Shown one piece after another: positions 1 to 7,342 of a DNA stretch of 22,347 bases. Position 1 is the stretch's first letter. Every line of letters starts with the position of its first letter. The notes below the pieces were generated by a model. It did not search any database. It worked only from the letters and a program-made list of their open reading frames with translations, and was not told the origin of the DNA. The stretch comes from an uncultured Chloroflexota bacterium. Lineage in GTDB: Bacteria > Chloroflexota > Dehalococcoidia > Lucifugimonadales > CAJWER01. The stretch spans positions 1 to 22,347 of the forward strand of contig CAJWER010000015.1 in the NCBI GenBank assembly GCA_913030785.1, read 5' to 3'. The translations under genes were made by a program, and so were the position numbers.

Positions 1-69
1 ACAGAATGTGACGGAATGCGACACTTATCCAGGGGTAGCACTTTGGTAAGAGCGCCGGGAGGATTGCCC
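1..69. other. Left-edge sequence with a short direct repeat
   Basis: No gene is recognisable here. The first 24 bases contain a near-direct repeat: GAATGTGAC and GAATGCGAC start ten bases apart. An open frame on the plus strand runs from base 1 to a TAG at 85-87, but its residues look like nothing I know. The usual upstream neighbours of rplS (rpsP, rimM, trmD) are not visible, so either they lie outside the window or the order differs in this organism. Tandem short motifs of this kind occur at the ends of some insertion sequences, so an element ending here is possible but not shown. Confidence 0.25.
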
Positions 70-99
70 TTGCAGTCAGGTGGGTAGTGGATTTACAAT
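70..99 (+). promoter_or_regulatory. Predicted promoter of rplS
   Basis: A TTGCAG -35 box (70-75) and a TACAAT -10 box (94-99) are separated by 18 bases. This gives a predicted start near 106 and a 5' leader of about 64 bases. The leader holds two small hairpins, GCGG/CCGC (109-121) and CGGG/CCCG (130-140), before a weak AAGG ribosome site ten bases from the ATG. The 18-base spacer matches two other predicted promoters in this window. Ribosomal-protein leaders are often autoregulatory, but no known L19 leader motif was recognised. Confidence 0.5.
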
Positions 100-169
100 T
101 GAACGGTTGCGGGATTTCCGCACCTAATGCGGGTAGCCCGATCGCACAAGACTGAAAGGCACACCTCAG

Positions 170-508
170 ATGGATGCACATAACCTGGTTACGCTCGAAG
201 CCAACCCGAAGATCGAAGAGTTCCGCTCCGGGGACACCGTCGCCGTCAGCATCAGAGTAACCGAGGGAGACCGGCAGCGCTCCCAGATGTTCGAAGGGGT
301 CGTCATTCGCAGCCGTGGCAACGGGCCCGGCACTACCTTCACCGTACGCCGCGTAGCCCATGGCATCGGCGTCGAGCGCACCTTCATGAACCACTCCCCA
401 GCCGTCGAGTCGGTGAGGGTCGTCAGGCGAGGCAGGGTCCGCAGGGCCAGGCTCCGCTATCTCCGAGGACTCTCCGGTCGCAAGGCGAGGATCAAGGAAC
501 GCCGCTAG
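170..508 (+). CDS. rplS: 50S ribosomal protein L19 (bL19)
   Basis: A structural protein of the large ribosomal subunit that contributes to the interface with the 30S subunit. The 112-residue product has the normal length of the family and matches it throughout. It has an EEFRSGDTVAV segment near residues 18-28, FEGVVIRSRG near 43-52, the FTVRRVAHGIGVERTF core, and a basic C-terminal tail ending in ARIKERR. The ATG at 170 is chosen because the family starts just before this point. The gene is complete and followed by a GC-rich hairpin. priA follows in the same direction after about 107 bases. Codon use and sequence show nothing unusual. Confidence 0.97.
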   Translation: MDAHNLVTLEANPKIEEFRSGDTVAVSIRVTEGDRQRSQMFEGVVIRSRGNGPGTTFTVRRVAHGIGVERTFMNHSPAVESVRVVRRGRVRRARLRYLRGLSGRKARIKERR

Positions 509-516
509 CCGCTCTC

Positions 517-534
517 GGGGCGGCGCGCCGCCCC
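517..534 (+). terminator. GC-rich hairpin after rplS
   Basis: A perfect inverted repeat with a seven-base stem (GGGGCGG/CCGCCCC) and a CGCG loop starts eight bases after the rplS stop. No T-run follows, so it is not a classical intrinsic terminator. It may slow polymerase, protect the rplS 3' end, or partly separate rplS from priA. Confidence 0.45.
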
Positions 535-615
535 TGTGCGCGTTGTCGCGACTGTCTCTGACGCACCCCGAGTACGCATGTTGTGCGAGCCCAGGGCAGA
601 AGGCGGCAGCATAAG

Positions 616-3066
616 ATGACGAACCGGAGCCCCGACACATTTGTAGAGGTCGGCGTCGATGCGCCCGCCGGGCCGGGACGCACCTTCAGCTACTCCCTGC
701 CCCCCCACATCGCGGTCAAGCCCGGCCAGCTAGTCACCGTTCCCTTCGGTCCTCGCACCGTCCAGGGCCTGATCTTCGCCCTCACCGATATTCCGCAAGT
801 GGCCGAAACCCGCGACATCGTCGCCGCCGACCCGTCCGGCCCACTGCTCTCGGTCGAACACCTCGAACTCGCCCGGTGGATAGGCGACTACTACATCTGC
901 TCGCTGTTCGACGCGGCCGCCCCGATGCTCCCCCCCGGAGGCCGCTTCCGAATCCGCACCTACCTGGTGGCCATCGAAGACCCTGCCACCGGTGCAGCCG
1001 ACAGTATCACTCCCTACCAGGAGCAGATCCTCGACTACGTCCGCAGTCGGGAGAGAGTCGACGAGACCCGGCTCTCCAACGCCCTCGGCAAGCCCGCCCG
1101 CGCTGCCGCTGGCAGGCTCGTCGACCTGGGACTCCTCCGCAAGGTGCAGGGACGATCCACAGCGGCGGTCGGGCATCAACGACGAGAGTACGTACGCCTC
1201 AGCAAAACATCGCAGTCGGACCCGGCGTCCTGGCAGTCAGTTCTGGCCGCCGCCTTTCGCCAGGCCGAGGCCATGCGAGGACTACTGGACCACGGCGGTC
1301 CGATGACACTCGCCGAAGCCGCAAAACGTTTTGGGAGAGCCGCGGTCGCATCCCTGGTGGGAAAAGGGCTGGTCGAGCGGGTCTCCGTCGAGGAGAGCCG
1401 TGACCCGTTGTTGGGACGCCACTTCGTCGAGGCAGGGCCCGTCACTCTGACAAAAGAACAGGCCGAGGCAGCGGCGGCTGTGAAAGATGCCCTGGAACAA
1501 CGGGAACCCGCCACGCTGCTCCTCGAGGGCGTCACAGGCTCCGGCAAAACCGAGGTCTACCTGGACGCCGTCCAGCGCTGTATCGAGATGGGCAGGCGTG
1601 CCGTAGTCATGGTTCCGGAGATATCCCTGACGCCCCAAACCGTCGAGCGCTTCGCATCCCGGTTCCCAGGCAATGTAGCAGTACTCCACAGCGGCCTGTC
1701 AAGCGGGGAGCGCTTCGACCAGTGGTGGAAGGTCAAGGCGGGCGAGTACGGTGTCGTCGTCGGCTCCCGAAGCGCAGTGTTTGCCCCTCAGGAGAATCTG
1801 GGCTTGGTAGTCATCGACGAAGAACACGAGTGGACCTACAAGCAGCACGACGCCGTTCCACGCTACCACGCCCGAGCAGTTGCCTTGCGGCTGGCTCAGT
1901 CGGTGGGCGCCACCGTATTGCTGGGCAGCGCGTCTCCGGATGTGCAGTCCTACAACCGGGCCCTCCGAGGGGGCGTGACCCTTCTCCGCCTGTCCAACAG
2001 GTTCACAGCTAGCGGGGGTGAGGGCAATGACAACGGAAGCAGGCTCGCAGCCGTAGAAGTGGTGGATATGCGAGCCGAGCTCCGTCAGGGCAACAGCGAC
2101 ATGCTCAGCGGCTCTCTCCATGGGGCGCTCCGAGAGTGCATGGGTTCGGGCGCTCAGGCGATCCTATTCTTGAATCGGAGGGGCTCAGCGTCTACCGCCC
2201 AGTGCCGCAGCTGCGGCTTCATGATTCGATGTCGCAGCTGCGACGTGTCGATGGCTTTCCACGGCGACACCGGGCGTTTGTTGTGCCATTACTGCGGGAG
2301 TCGTCGAGTCCCACCGACCAAATGTCCTCAATGCCTGCGGTACCGTATCGGATACTCCGGTGTGGGGACGAAGGCTGTCGCGGACCGGATCGAGGAGCTT
2401 TTCCCAGAGGTGGGAGTGATTCGGTGGGACCGGGACTCGGTGGGGAGCGTTCGCGGACATCAGGAGATGTTGGAACGCTTCCGTTCCGGTGAGGCTCGGG
2501 TTCTTGTTGGCACTCAGATGATCGCCAAGGGCCTGCACTTCCCGTCGGTCACACTCGTGGGTGCCGTGCAGGCCGATGTAGGCCTGGCGGTGCCCGATTA
2601 CCGTGCGGGCGAGCGAACCTTCCAACTCCTGTTTCAGGTCGCGGGAAGGTCTGGCAGGGGCGCTCCCGGCAGGGTGATCATTCAGACCTATCAGCCAGAA
2701 AACTATGCAATCCGTGCCGCCGCTGCCCAGGACTACCGACGTTTTTACGAGGAGGAGTTGTCGCACCGTCGCGAGCATGGCAATCCTCCTTTCGGCAGGC
2801 TGGTCAGGCTGACCTACACTCACCTGAACAAGGCCAAATGCGAGCAAGAAGCCGTCCGCCTCGCCACAGCCCTTTCGAACGCACAAGATGAATGGGGCCT
2901 GTCGGACGTTGCAGTGCTGGGCCCAATGCCCGCCTATCCGACCCGACTCAGGGGCCACTATCGTTGGCAGCTCACACTTCGAGGTGCAAAGCCTCGGAAT
3001 CTTTTGGATCGAGTAGATACGCCCGCGGGATGGACCATAGACGTCGACCCGGTTGCACCGGGATAG
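616..3066 (+). CDS. priA: Primosomal protein N' (PriA helicase)
   Basis: A superfamily 2 DNA helicase that recognises stalled or repaired replication forks and reloads the replisome. With the ATG at 616 the product is 816 residues. A GTG at 583 would add 11 residues that look non-conserved, so 616 is preferred. The N-terminal 3'-DNA-end-binding domain (about 1-110) is followed by a linker and winged-helix region. The helicase core carries Walker A GVTGSGKTEVY (about 305) and the DEEHE Walker B box (about 400). The eight-cysteine zinc cluster lies near 530-575. Next come GTQMIAKGLHFP and the QVAGRSGRG motif VI. The family usually has GHDFP where GLHFP stands here, a mild divergence. All catalytic motifs are intact. 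Confidence 0.96.
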   Translation: MTNRSPDTFVEVGVDAPAGPGRTFSYSLPPHIAVKPGQLVTVPFGPRTVQGLIFALTDIPQVAETRDIVAADPSGPLLSVEHLELARWIGDYYICSLFDAAAPMLPPGGRFRIRTYLVAIEDPATGAADSITPYQEQILDYVRSRERVDETRLSNALGKPARAAAGRLVDLGLLRKVQGRSTAAVGHQRREYVRLSKTSQSDPASWQSVLAAAFRQAEAMRGLLDHGGPMTLAEAAKRFGRAAVASLVGKGLVERVSVEESRDPLLGRHFVEAGPVTLTKEQAEAAAAVKDALEQREPATLLLEGVTGSGKTEVYLDAVQRCIEMGRRAVVMVPEISLTPQTVERFASRFPGNVAVLHSGLSSGERFDQWWKVKAGEYGVVVGSRSAVFAPQENLGLVVIDEEHEWTYKQHDAVPRYHARAVALRLAQSVGATVLLGSASPDVQSYNRALRGGVTLLRLSNRFTASGGEGNDNGSRLAAVEVVDMRAELRQGNSDMLSGSLHGALRECMGSGAQAILFLNRRGSASTAQCRSCGFMIRCRSCDVSMAFHGDTGRLLCHYCGSRRVPPTKCPQCLRYRIGYSGVGTKAVADRIEELFPEVGVIRWDRDSVGSVRGHQEMLERFRSGEARVLVGTQMIAKGLHFPSVTLVGAVQADVGLAVPDYRAGERTFQLLFQVAGRSGRGAPGRVIIQTYQPENYAIRAAAAQDYRRFYEEELSHRREHGNPPFGRLVRLTYTHLNKAKCEQEAVRLATALSNAQDEWGLSDVAVLGPMPAYPTRLRGHYRWQLTLRGAKPRNLLDRVDTPAGWTIDVDPVAPG

Positions 3067-3075
3067 CCCTTGGTT

Positions 3076-3105
3076 TTGACACCCCGGGTGCACAACCAAT
3101 AGAAT
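3076..3105 (+). promoter_or_regulatory. Predicted promoter of the hydroxyacid dehydrogenase
   Basis: A consensus TTGACA (3076-3081) is followed after 18 bases by TAGAAT (3100-3105), one mismatch from TATAAT. It lies just after the priA stop, so the dehydrogenase is probably transcribed independently with a leader of about 40 bases. The boxes and spacer are identical to those upstream of alaS. Confidence 0.65.
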
Positions 3106-3152
3106 CCGCCCCGCGATCTCTTCAGCAAACAATCGATCGGAACGGAGGACGG

Positions 3153-4154
3153 ATGTCCGAGCAACAATTTATGGTCTACAGGGTAGGGGGTGGCGCCCGT
3201 GGCAGCTTCGACGAGGAGAGGCTTGCACTGGAGGAGGTCGGTGCTCGGCATGTCGTGATCGAGCGCACCCATGGCGACGATGACCTGCTGGAGCAGGCCG
3301 GTGACGCCGACGGTTTGATTATCGTCGAGTCCCCGGTGAGCCGTCAGGCCATGGCAAAGATGGACCGGCTCAAGGTCGTCCTGCGTACAGGGGTAGGCGT
3401 CGACGTCGTCGACATCGACGCGGCCACAGACCTGGGGATAGCCGTCGTAAACATCCCGGATCTGTGGATTCGCGAGGTGGCCAACCACGCGATGACGCTT
3501 CTGCTGGCCTGCAACCGCCGCCTGTTGATGCACGACTCCGGATTGCGCTCGGGAAGCTGGACACCAACAGCGTCACCCGTTGGGAGCATTCACGGAGAGA
3601 CGGTGGGCATCCTAGGAATGGGGAGGATAGGGAGAGCCTTTGCAGCCCGAGCCGCGGCCTTCGAGATGGAAGTCATAGCCTACGACCCGTACCTGTCCGC
3701 CGATGCCTTCGCACGGGCGGGAGCGGAGTCCGTGACATTCGAAGATCTGCTGCGACGTTCTGATTACATATCCATCCACAGTCCGAGGACCGATGAGACC
3801 ACCCACATCATCGACGAGGCGGCGCTGCGACAGATGAAGCCTAGTGCCTACCTGATCAACACCTCGCGAGGGCCCGTCGTGGACCAGGTCGCACTGGTCA
3901 AGGCTCTGACCGAGGGCTGGATAGCCGGCGCAGGTATCGACGTATTTGAGATCGAGCCGCCGGACGAAAATGAGCCGCTGTTGAAGATGGACAATGTCAT
4001 CGTGACGCCACACTCCGCCTTCTATTCCGACGCCGCTGTCCAGCAAGTGCCCGCGCGCTGCGGCGAGGAGATCGCCCGAGTGCTGACAGGCCGCATGCCG
4101 ATGAACCTGTACAACCCGGCGGTGCTCGAAAAGCGACCGCTCAGAGCGGACTGA
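3153..4154 (+). CDS. D-isomer-specific 2-hydroxyacid dehydrogenase
   Basis: A soluble NAD(P)-dependent oxidoreductase of the D-2-hydroxyacid dehydrogenase family (phosphoglycerate dehydrogenase / CtBP-like branch), interconverting a 2-keto acid and its D-hydroxy acid. The exact substrate cannot be read from sequence. The frame is open upstream, but the ATG at 3153 has a strong GGAGGA site four bases before it, giving 333 residues. The Rossmann motif GILGMGRIGRAF is near residue 152, the substrate Arg in NTSRGPVVD near 238, the catalytic Glu in the FEIEPPDENEP region near 265, and the catalytic His in TPHSAFYS near 286. There is no ACT domain, so a role as the regulated serine-pathway enzyme is less likely. 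It sits convergent to the dipeptidase gene. Confidence 0.9.
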   Translation: MSEQQFMVYRVGGGARGSFDEERLALEEVGARHVVIERTHGDDDLLEQAGDADGLIIVESPVSRQAMAKMDRLKVVLRTGVGVDVVDIDAATDLGIAVVNIPDLWIREVANHAMTLLLACNRRLLMHDSGLRSGSWTPTASPVGSIHGETVGILGMGRIGRAFAARAAAFEMEVIAYDPYLSADAFARAGAESVTFEDLLRRSDYISIHSPRTDETTHIIDEAALRQMKPSAYLINTSRGPVVDQVALVKALTEGWIAGAGIDVFEIEPPDENEPLLKMDNVIVTPHSAFYSDAAVQQVPARCGEEIARVLTGRMPMNLYNPAVLEKRPLRAD

Positions 4155-4188
4155 CCGGTGTGGGCATCGAGATCACCGAGCCCACGTC

Positions 4189-4210
4189 ACCCTGAGCGAA
4201 TGCGAAGGGT
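4189..4210. repeat. Intergenic hairpin repeat, copy 1
   Basis: A five-base stem ACCCT/AGGGT closes a loop beginning GAGC and ending GCGA. It lies 35 bases after the dehydrogenase stop in a convergent intergenic space. It is related to the copies at 5714 and 18609 in having a GAGC-to-CGA loop between complementary arms. Similar short palindromic repeats are common between genes in many GC-rich bacteria. In this position it could also serve as a transcript end. Confidence 0.55.
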
Positions 4211-4259
4211 TTGGGGATGCGGGGTCTCGCCCATGTAATCGGTTGCGTGCCCCCCGCCC

Positions 4260-4292
4260 CAGATGATTCGTCGGGGCCTCCTCAGCATGACA
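4260..4292. repeat. Degenerate intergenic repeat in the convergent spacer
   Basis: On the minus strand this reads as a TGTCATGCTGAGG head and a CGAATCATCT tail. It resembles the widespread family of short intergenic repeats built on a TCAT..CTGAG head and a CGAA-ATC tail. It also supplies one arm of a GCCCC/GGGGC pairing just downstream of the dipeptidase stop. The rest of the spacer from 4155 to 4329 shows no coding signal. Confidence 0.35.
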
Positions 4293-4329
4293 TTTCGGTA
4301 TGAGCGCGACTCAGGCTGAAGGGAAGAGA

Positions 4330-5427
4330 CTACTCGCCGAGTGCGGCCTCCATGACCCGGAGCGTGTTCTCGCCGAGAATCTTGCGGATGTCGGTGTCGG
4401 AGTAGCCACGGCGGACTAGCTCCTCGGTGATCTTCGGCACCTTTGTGCAGTCCTCCATCCCGTTGGGGAGGCGGCAGCCGTCGAAGTCGGAGCCGAGGCC
4501 CACGTGGTCGATGCCGGCCACCTTCACCATGTGGTCGATATGGTCGACTATCTCGGTCCAGTCGGGGCGTGCAAGCTGGTTGACCAGGCCCTTGTACCTG
4601 CTCTCGATCTCTTCTTTTGCATCATCCGAGGCTCCGGCCAGCTCCTGGTCGCGCCGCGTGTTGAGCCGGTCCTCCTCGACGTTCCGCGACTGCGATACGA
4701 AGGTTACTTCGAAGTTGACCCCAACGACGCCGCCGTTCTTGGCCACGGCCCTCAACTGATCGTCGTTCATGTTCCGTGGGTTCTGGCAGATCACGTACGA
4801 CGAAGAGTGGGACGCGATCACCGGCTTGGTGGTCGTCTCCATGGCGTCCCAGAAGGTCTTGACCGAGACGTGGGATATGTCGACCAGGATACCGACGCGG
4901 TTCATCTCGCGGACAACGTCTCGCCCGAAGTCTGTGAGGCCTCCGTGGCGCTCCTCATCGAGAATACCGTCACCCCAGTTGTTCGAGTTGTTGTGGGTCA
5001 GGGTCATGTACCGGACGCCGAGGCGGTGGAACTCCCGCAACACTGCCAAATCGTCGATGATGGCATGTCCGCCCTCGAGGCAGAGGATGCCTGCAAGCTT
5101 GCCCGATCCGACGATTCGGCGGATGTCAGCGGCGGTCCCCGCCAGCTCGATCTCATCCGAGTATTCCTGGCACAGGCGGTTCATTGCGTCGGTGTACTGG
5201 AGTACACGTTGCAGGGCCGTGCCCTGTTCGAGGTAGTCAGGGTGGACGTATGCAGCGAAGAACTGCGCCGTCTGGTGCCCGGCGCGCATGCGGGGCAGGT
5301 CCATATGGCCGCGGCCTGTATCGGTGCCAAGGTCGTCGCCGTCGTCTACCGTGCGGGCCAGGCTGTCTGAGTGGGTGTCGACGACGATGGATGAGAAGTG
5401 AAGCTTTCGGGCGTATTCGGTGGTCAA
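4330..5427 (-). CDS. Membrane-dipeptidase family (M19) metallopeptidase
   Basis: A zinc-dependent dipeptidase of peptidase family M19 (renal dipeptidase fold, an amidohydrolase-like barrel) that cleaves dipeptides. The protein has 365 residues, normal for bacterial members. The metal ligands of the family are all present: His19 and Asp21 in DTHSD, the bridging Glu118 in CLEGGHA, His186 in DISHVS, His207 in IASHSS, and the Asp in GLGSDFDG near the C-terminus. No signal peptide is seen, so it is probably cytoplasmic despite the family name. The start is a TTG preceded at five bases by a strong AAGGAG site, which decides it over other options. A TACTAT box about 30 bases upstream may be the -10, but no good -35 was found. 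The gene stands alone, convergent to the dehydrogenase. Confidence 0.93.
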   Translation of the reverse strand: MTTEYARKLHFSSIVVDTHSDSLARTVDDGDDLGTDTGRGHMDLPRMRAGHQTAQFFAAYVHPDYLEQGTALQRVLQYTDAMNRLCQEYSDEIELAGTAADIRRIVGSGKLAGILCLEGGHAIIDDLAVLREFHRLGVRYMTLTHNNSNNWGDGILDEERHGGLTDFGRDVVREMNRVGILVDISHVSVKTFWDAMETTTKPVIASHSSSYVICQNPRNMNDDQLRAVAKNGGVVGVNFEVTFVSQSRNVEEDRLNTRRDQELAGASDDAKEEIESRYKGLVNQLARPDWTEIVDHIDHMVKVAGIDHVGLGSDFDGCRLPNGMEDCTKVPKITEELVRRGYSDTDIRKILGENTLRVMEAALGE

Positions 5428-5570
5428 TTTTGCTCCTTGTGTTTGGCGGCGTCCGCGTATAGTACCTTACTGGCTTATCGCTAGAAAGTACCTCCTGACT
5501 GTCCGTCACCCGTTCGTTCTTAAGAAAAAAGAAAAAAAGGAAACGCCAGGACACCCTCGCGCACCCGGCT

Positions 5571-5590
5571 TTTCGGCCGGCTCAGGACAG
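5571..5590. repeat. Degenerate hairpin repeat, inverted
   Basis: The segment TCGGCCGGCTC is close to the reverse complement of the GAGC..GTCGA loop seen in the copies at 5714 and 18609. The flanking stem bases have largely decayed. The following GCTCAGGACAGG is shared exactly with 10478-10489. Confidence 0.35.
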
Positions 5591-5713
5591 GCGACGGGGC
5601 TTTGCCCCTCTGCACATCCCTTTTCCTAAAGGGAGCATTGCACAAGAAGTGTCGCTTGGGTGATCTGCCCTTCGAGGAGATCAAGGCGAACGGTGAATCT
5701 GAAGTCACCCTTT

Positions 5714-5734
5714 GTGGTGAGCCCGTCGAACCAC
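5714..5734. repeat. Intergenic hairpin repeat, copy 2
   Basis: A perfect five-base stem GTGGT/ACCAC surrounds the loop GAGCCCGTCGA. The loop is almost identical to that of the copy at 18609 (GAGCACGTCGA), while the stem bases are different yet still pair. This suggests that the hairpin is the conserved unit rather than the linear sequence. Confidence 0.6.
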
Positions 5735-5925
5735 GGTCCCGGATTCCGGCATTTAGTGCGCAGCTACTGAAGGAAAAAGGTAAGACGGATGTATGGGACA
5801 AATATGCTGGGCTGGTTTTTCTTCAGCGTCATCTTGATTCTCCCCCGATAAGCGAGGAATGCGCTGGTCGATGATCCGGAAGGGGCTCCGGCATCGAAAT
5901 TGTGGGCGTCTTGTGAGCCTGGAGC

Positions 5926-6496
5926 CTACGGCGAGTCGGACGCTTGCGTGGGGTTGTTGGGTGATGAGGAGTCGGTTTCAGGGGGCGGTGGCGCGTTCAT
6001 TCTTGGTAGCCAGTATCCAAATGTCCATGCGCCGCCGGTTAGGGCTGGGATCAAGCCCCAGAATATCGCGAAGAGTTTGAGTACGAGGCGCGTAGATTCT
6101 TCGACATCGGTGCCACTGGAGGACCATACGATTCCACGGGTGAGGAGCGCGAGACCGGCCACGTGCAGGATGTACGCGCCCGCGATATGTGACGAGCCAA
6201 CCGATTCGGGGCAGTATGTCCACGCCTACCGAGGCGAGGACGAAGACGGACAGCAGTACGAGCCCCGAGTGGAGTGTGAGTGAGCCGAGTGAGAAAGGCA
6301 GGGTTGCAGGGCTGTATTCGATCATGATTCTGGTGCCTAATACAGAGAGGGAGGGTGTGTCCCCGACCAGGTTCTTGGCGACAGCCACCAGGGCGGTGTT
6401 GTACCGTTCGGCGACGGTGAGCAACACCAGAGGTATCAGCATCACCAGGATGAGGGCACGGAACGCGAAGGAGAGAAGCTTACCGCCTAGCAGCAC
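5926..6496 (-). pseudogene. Membrane protein next to the exosortase, frameshifted
   Basis: An integral membrane protein read in two frames. The N-terminal part starts at a GTG at 6496 and overlaps the end of the exosortase gene by 17 bases. It has hydrophobic segments (FRALILVMLIPLVLLTVAE and LTLHSGLVLLSVFVLASVG) and a possible AERYN motif. Near 6200 the frame breaks. The continuation, one base off, reads SSHIAGAYILHVAGLALLTR, two more hydrophobic stretches and a Pro/Ser/Thr-rich tail to the TAG at 5926-5928. Removing one base restores a 189-residue protein with about four or five membrane helices. Small exosortases are often encoded beside a dedicated membrane protein, and this may be such a partner. 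That role is inference from position and topology. Confidence 0.6.
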
Positions 6497-7048
6497 TGGA
6501 AAGCCTTCCAGCCCAAATCAGCCACATTACGATGGCCAACAGGATGATGGCGGACTGCCAGACCAGCAGGTGGGCGACATCCAGGTATTCGGGGTAGACC
6601 TCGCCGATCCAGAACAAGCTCATGATCCGGACCAGATTGACCGCTGTGAGTACTACCGCGCCTGCGGCTACCCCGACGAGTTTGGCTCTTTTGAGGCTGG
6701 GTAGTCGACTACGGCTCCGACATAGAGGATGAGGGGCTCGATGGCCTTACATTCGGCCACAACATTTGCGACGAAGTTGTCGGATATTAGCAGGGTGCCG
6801 GAGACGGTGGTTGAGCCACCGAGCAGGTTGAGGTCCTTGCTCGTCCAGTTCGCGGTCCACTCCGCGATGATATCGACCCAACTGCTACCCAGGAAGCCGT
6901 AGTAGAGGGCGAGGCTCAGGCTTGCCCGAGGATTATCCAGGACCGGACTGTCTGAGGTCCGGCGACCTTGGTTGATGCCGCGCCGTTAGGACCGGCGGCT
7001 ACCAGGGGTCGCCCGGGTCGTTGGAGGATGGTGGTTCTGGGGGTCCAT
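6480..7048 (-). pseudogene. Exosortase/archaeosortase family protein, frameshifted
   Basis: A multi-pass membrane cysteine transpeptidase of the exosortase/archaeosortase family, which processes C-terminal sorting signals of exported proteins. The catalytic triad positions are readable: Cys in AECKAIEP (codon 6751-6749), Arg in VNLVRIM (6629-6627) and His in DVAHLLVWQ (6572-6570). They are separated by hydrophobic helices and followed by a C-terminal helix ending near WLIW. The frame breaks near 6695, between YPAS and LKRAKL, where one base is missing. Two further compensating shifts are likely near 6990 and 6930: the direct frame meets a TAA at 6986-6988, while the neighbouring frame there gives VRSWIILG, a good start for helix 1. 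The ATG at 7048 gives about 189 residues. The small size without an EpsI domain and the VWQ after the His recall the XrtH type. Family call firm, subtype tentative. Confidence 0.8.
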
Positions 7049-7066
7049 CAGTGTGCCTGGATGCCC

Positions 7067-7095
7067 ATTATAGACTGCTTCACCTACGTTGACAC
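7067..7095 (-). promoter_or_regulatory. Predicted promoter of the exosortase cassette
   Basis: On the minus strand a perfect TATAAT (7072-7067) is preceded after 17 bases by GTGTCA (7095-7090), four of six matches to TTGACA. The predicted start near 7060 lies about a dozen bases before the ATG at 7048. It physically overlaps the opposing alaS promoter. Confidence 0.4.
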
Positions 7096-7118
7096 CTTCT
7101 TCCGGCCTCGAATAGAAT
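7089..7118 (+). promoter_or_regulatory. Predicted promoter of alaS
   Basis: TTGACA (7089-7094) and TAGAAT (7113-7118) with an 18-base spacer, the same boxes and spacing as upstream of the hydroxyacid dehydrogenase. Predicted start is near 7125, leaving a leader of about 220 bases before the alaS ATG. Confidence 0.6.
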
Positions 7119-7210
7119 CTTTCAGTGTGGTGCCGGGTAGTGCGCATACGAAACGGGCCTAAATCTGCATGGCCTGGGTTATCGGCGTAGTTGGAGAAGA
7201 CAGCGCCCGT

Positions 7211-7315
7211 CTCAAATCTTCTTCCTCGGGGGGAAGAGTTTGAGCCGTTGCAGGGAGGCCCGTCCCTCTGCCGGGAACCTGTCCGTTTGTTCGGGGAGAA
7301 TCTCCCTATTTTTAT
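7211..7315 (+). promoter_or_regulatory. Structured alaS leader with terminator-like end
   Basis: Three hairpins follow each other in the predicted alaS leader. The first (7211-7244) pairs CTCAAA with TTTGAG and TTCTTCC with GGAAGAG around a G-rich loop, about 13 pairs with a two-base bulge. The second (about 7249-7272) pairs GCAG..GGA with TCC..CTGC. The third (7293-7307) is GGGAG/CTCCC with a three-base loop and is followed at once by TATTTTTAT, the form of an intrinsic terminator. It lies only about 28 bases before the start codon. This could be an attenuator controlling alaS. No T-box consensus or specifier loop was recognised, so the class and the signal are unknown. Confidence 0.4.
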
Positions 7316-7342
7316 CCCCTCTGGCTAGATGAGGCCGAGGGA

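Larger units (their letters stand above)
5428..5925. other. Non-coding, repeat-bearing intergenic region
   Basis: About 500 bases without a credible gene. The short open frames here show no recognisable protein features. It contains a purine tract rich in A (about 5522-5543), a degenerate copy and a good copy of the hairpin repeat, a GGGGC/GCCCC hairpin with a TTT loop (5596-5608), and an interrupted hairpin (5873-5895). The last lies about 30 bases past the stop of the minus-strand membrane protein and could mark its transcript end. Upstream of the dipeptidase only a possible -10 box (5459-5464, minus) is visible. Confidence 0.6.

Noticed and set aside
730..1179. Open frames antisense to priA and other large genes
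   Set aside because: These are shadow frames expected in GC-rich coding DNA and have no motifs of their own.
5602..5874. Possible small gene in the intergenic region
   Set aside because: The frame runs through the hairpin repeat and has no ribosome site or recognisable sequence.
6660..6720. Programmed frameshift in the exosortase gene
   Set aside because: A CAAAAG run lies at the break, but no slippery heptamer with a downstream structure is evident, and other shifts in the same gene point to decay.
7125..7342. T-box riboswitch in the alaS leader
   Set aside because: A TGGTGCCGGG stretch near 7128 is only loosely like the T-box sequence and lies at the very start of the predicted transcript, not next to the terminator-like hairpin. 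No specifier stem was found.
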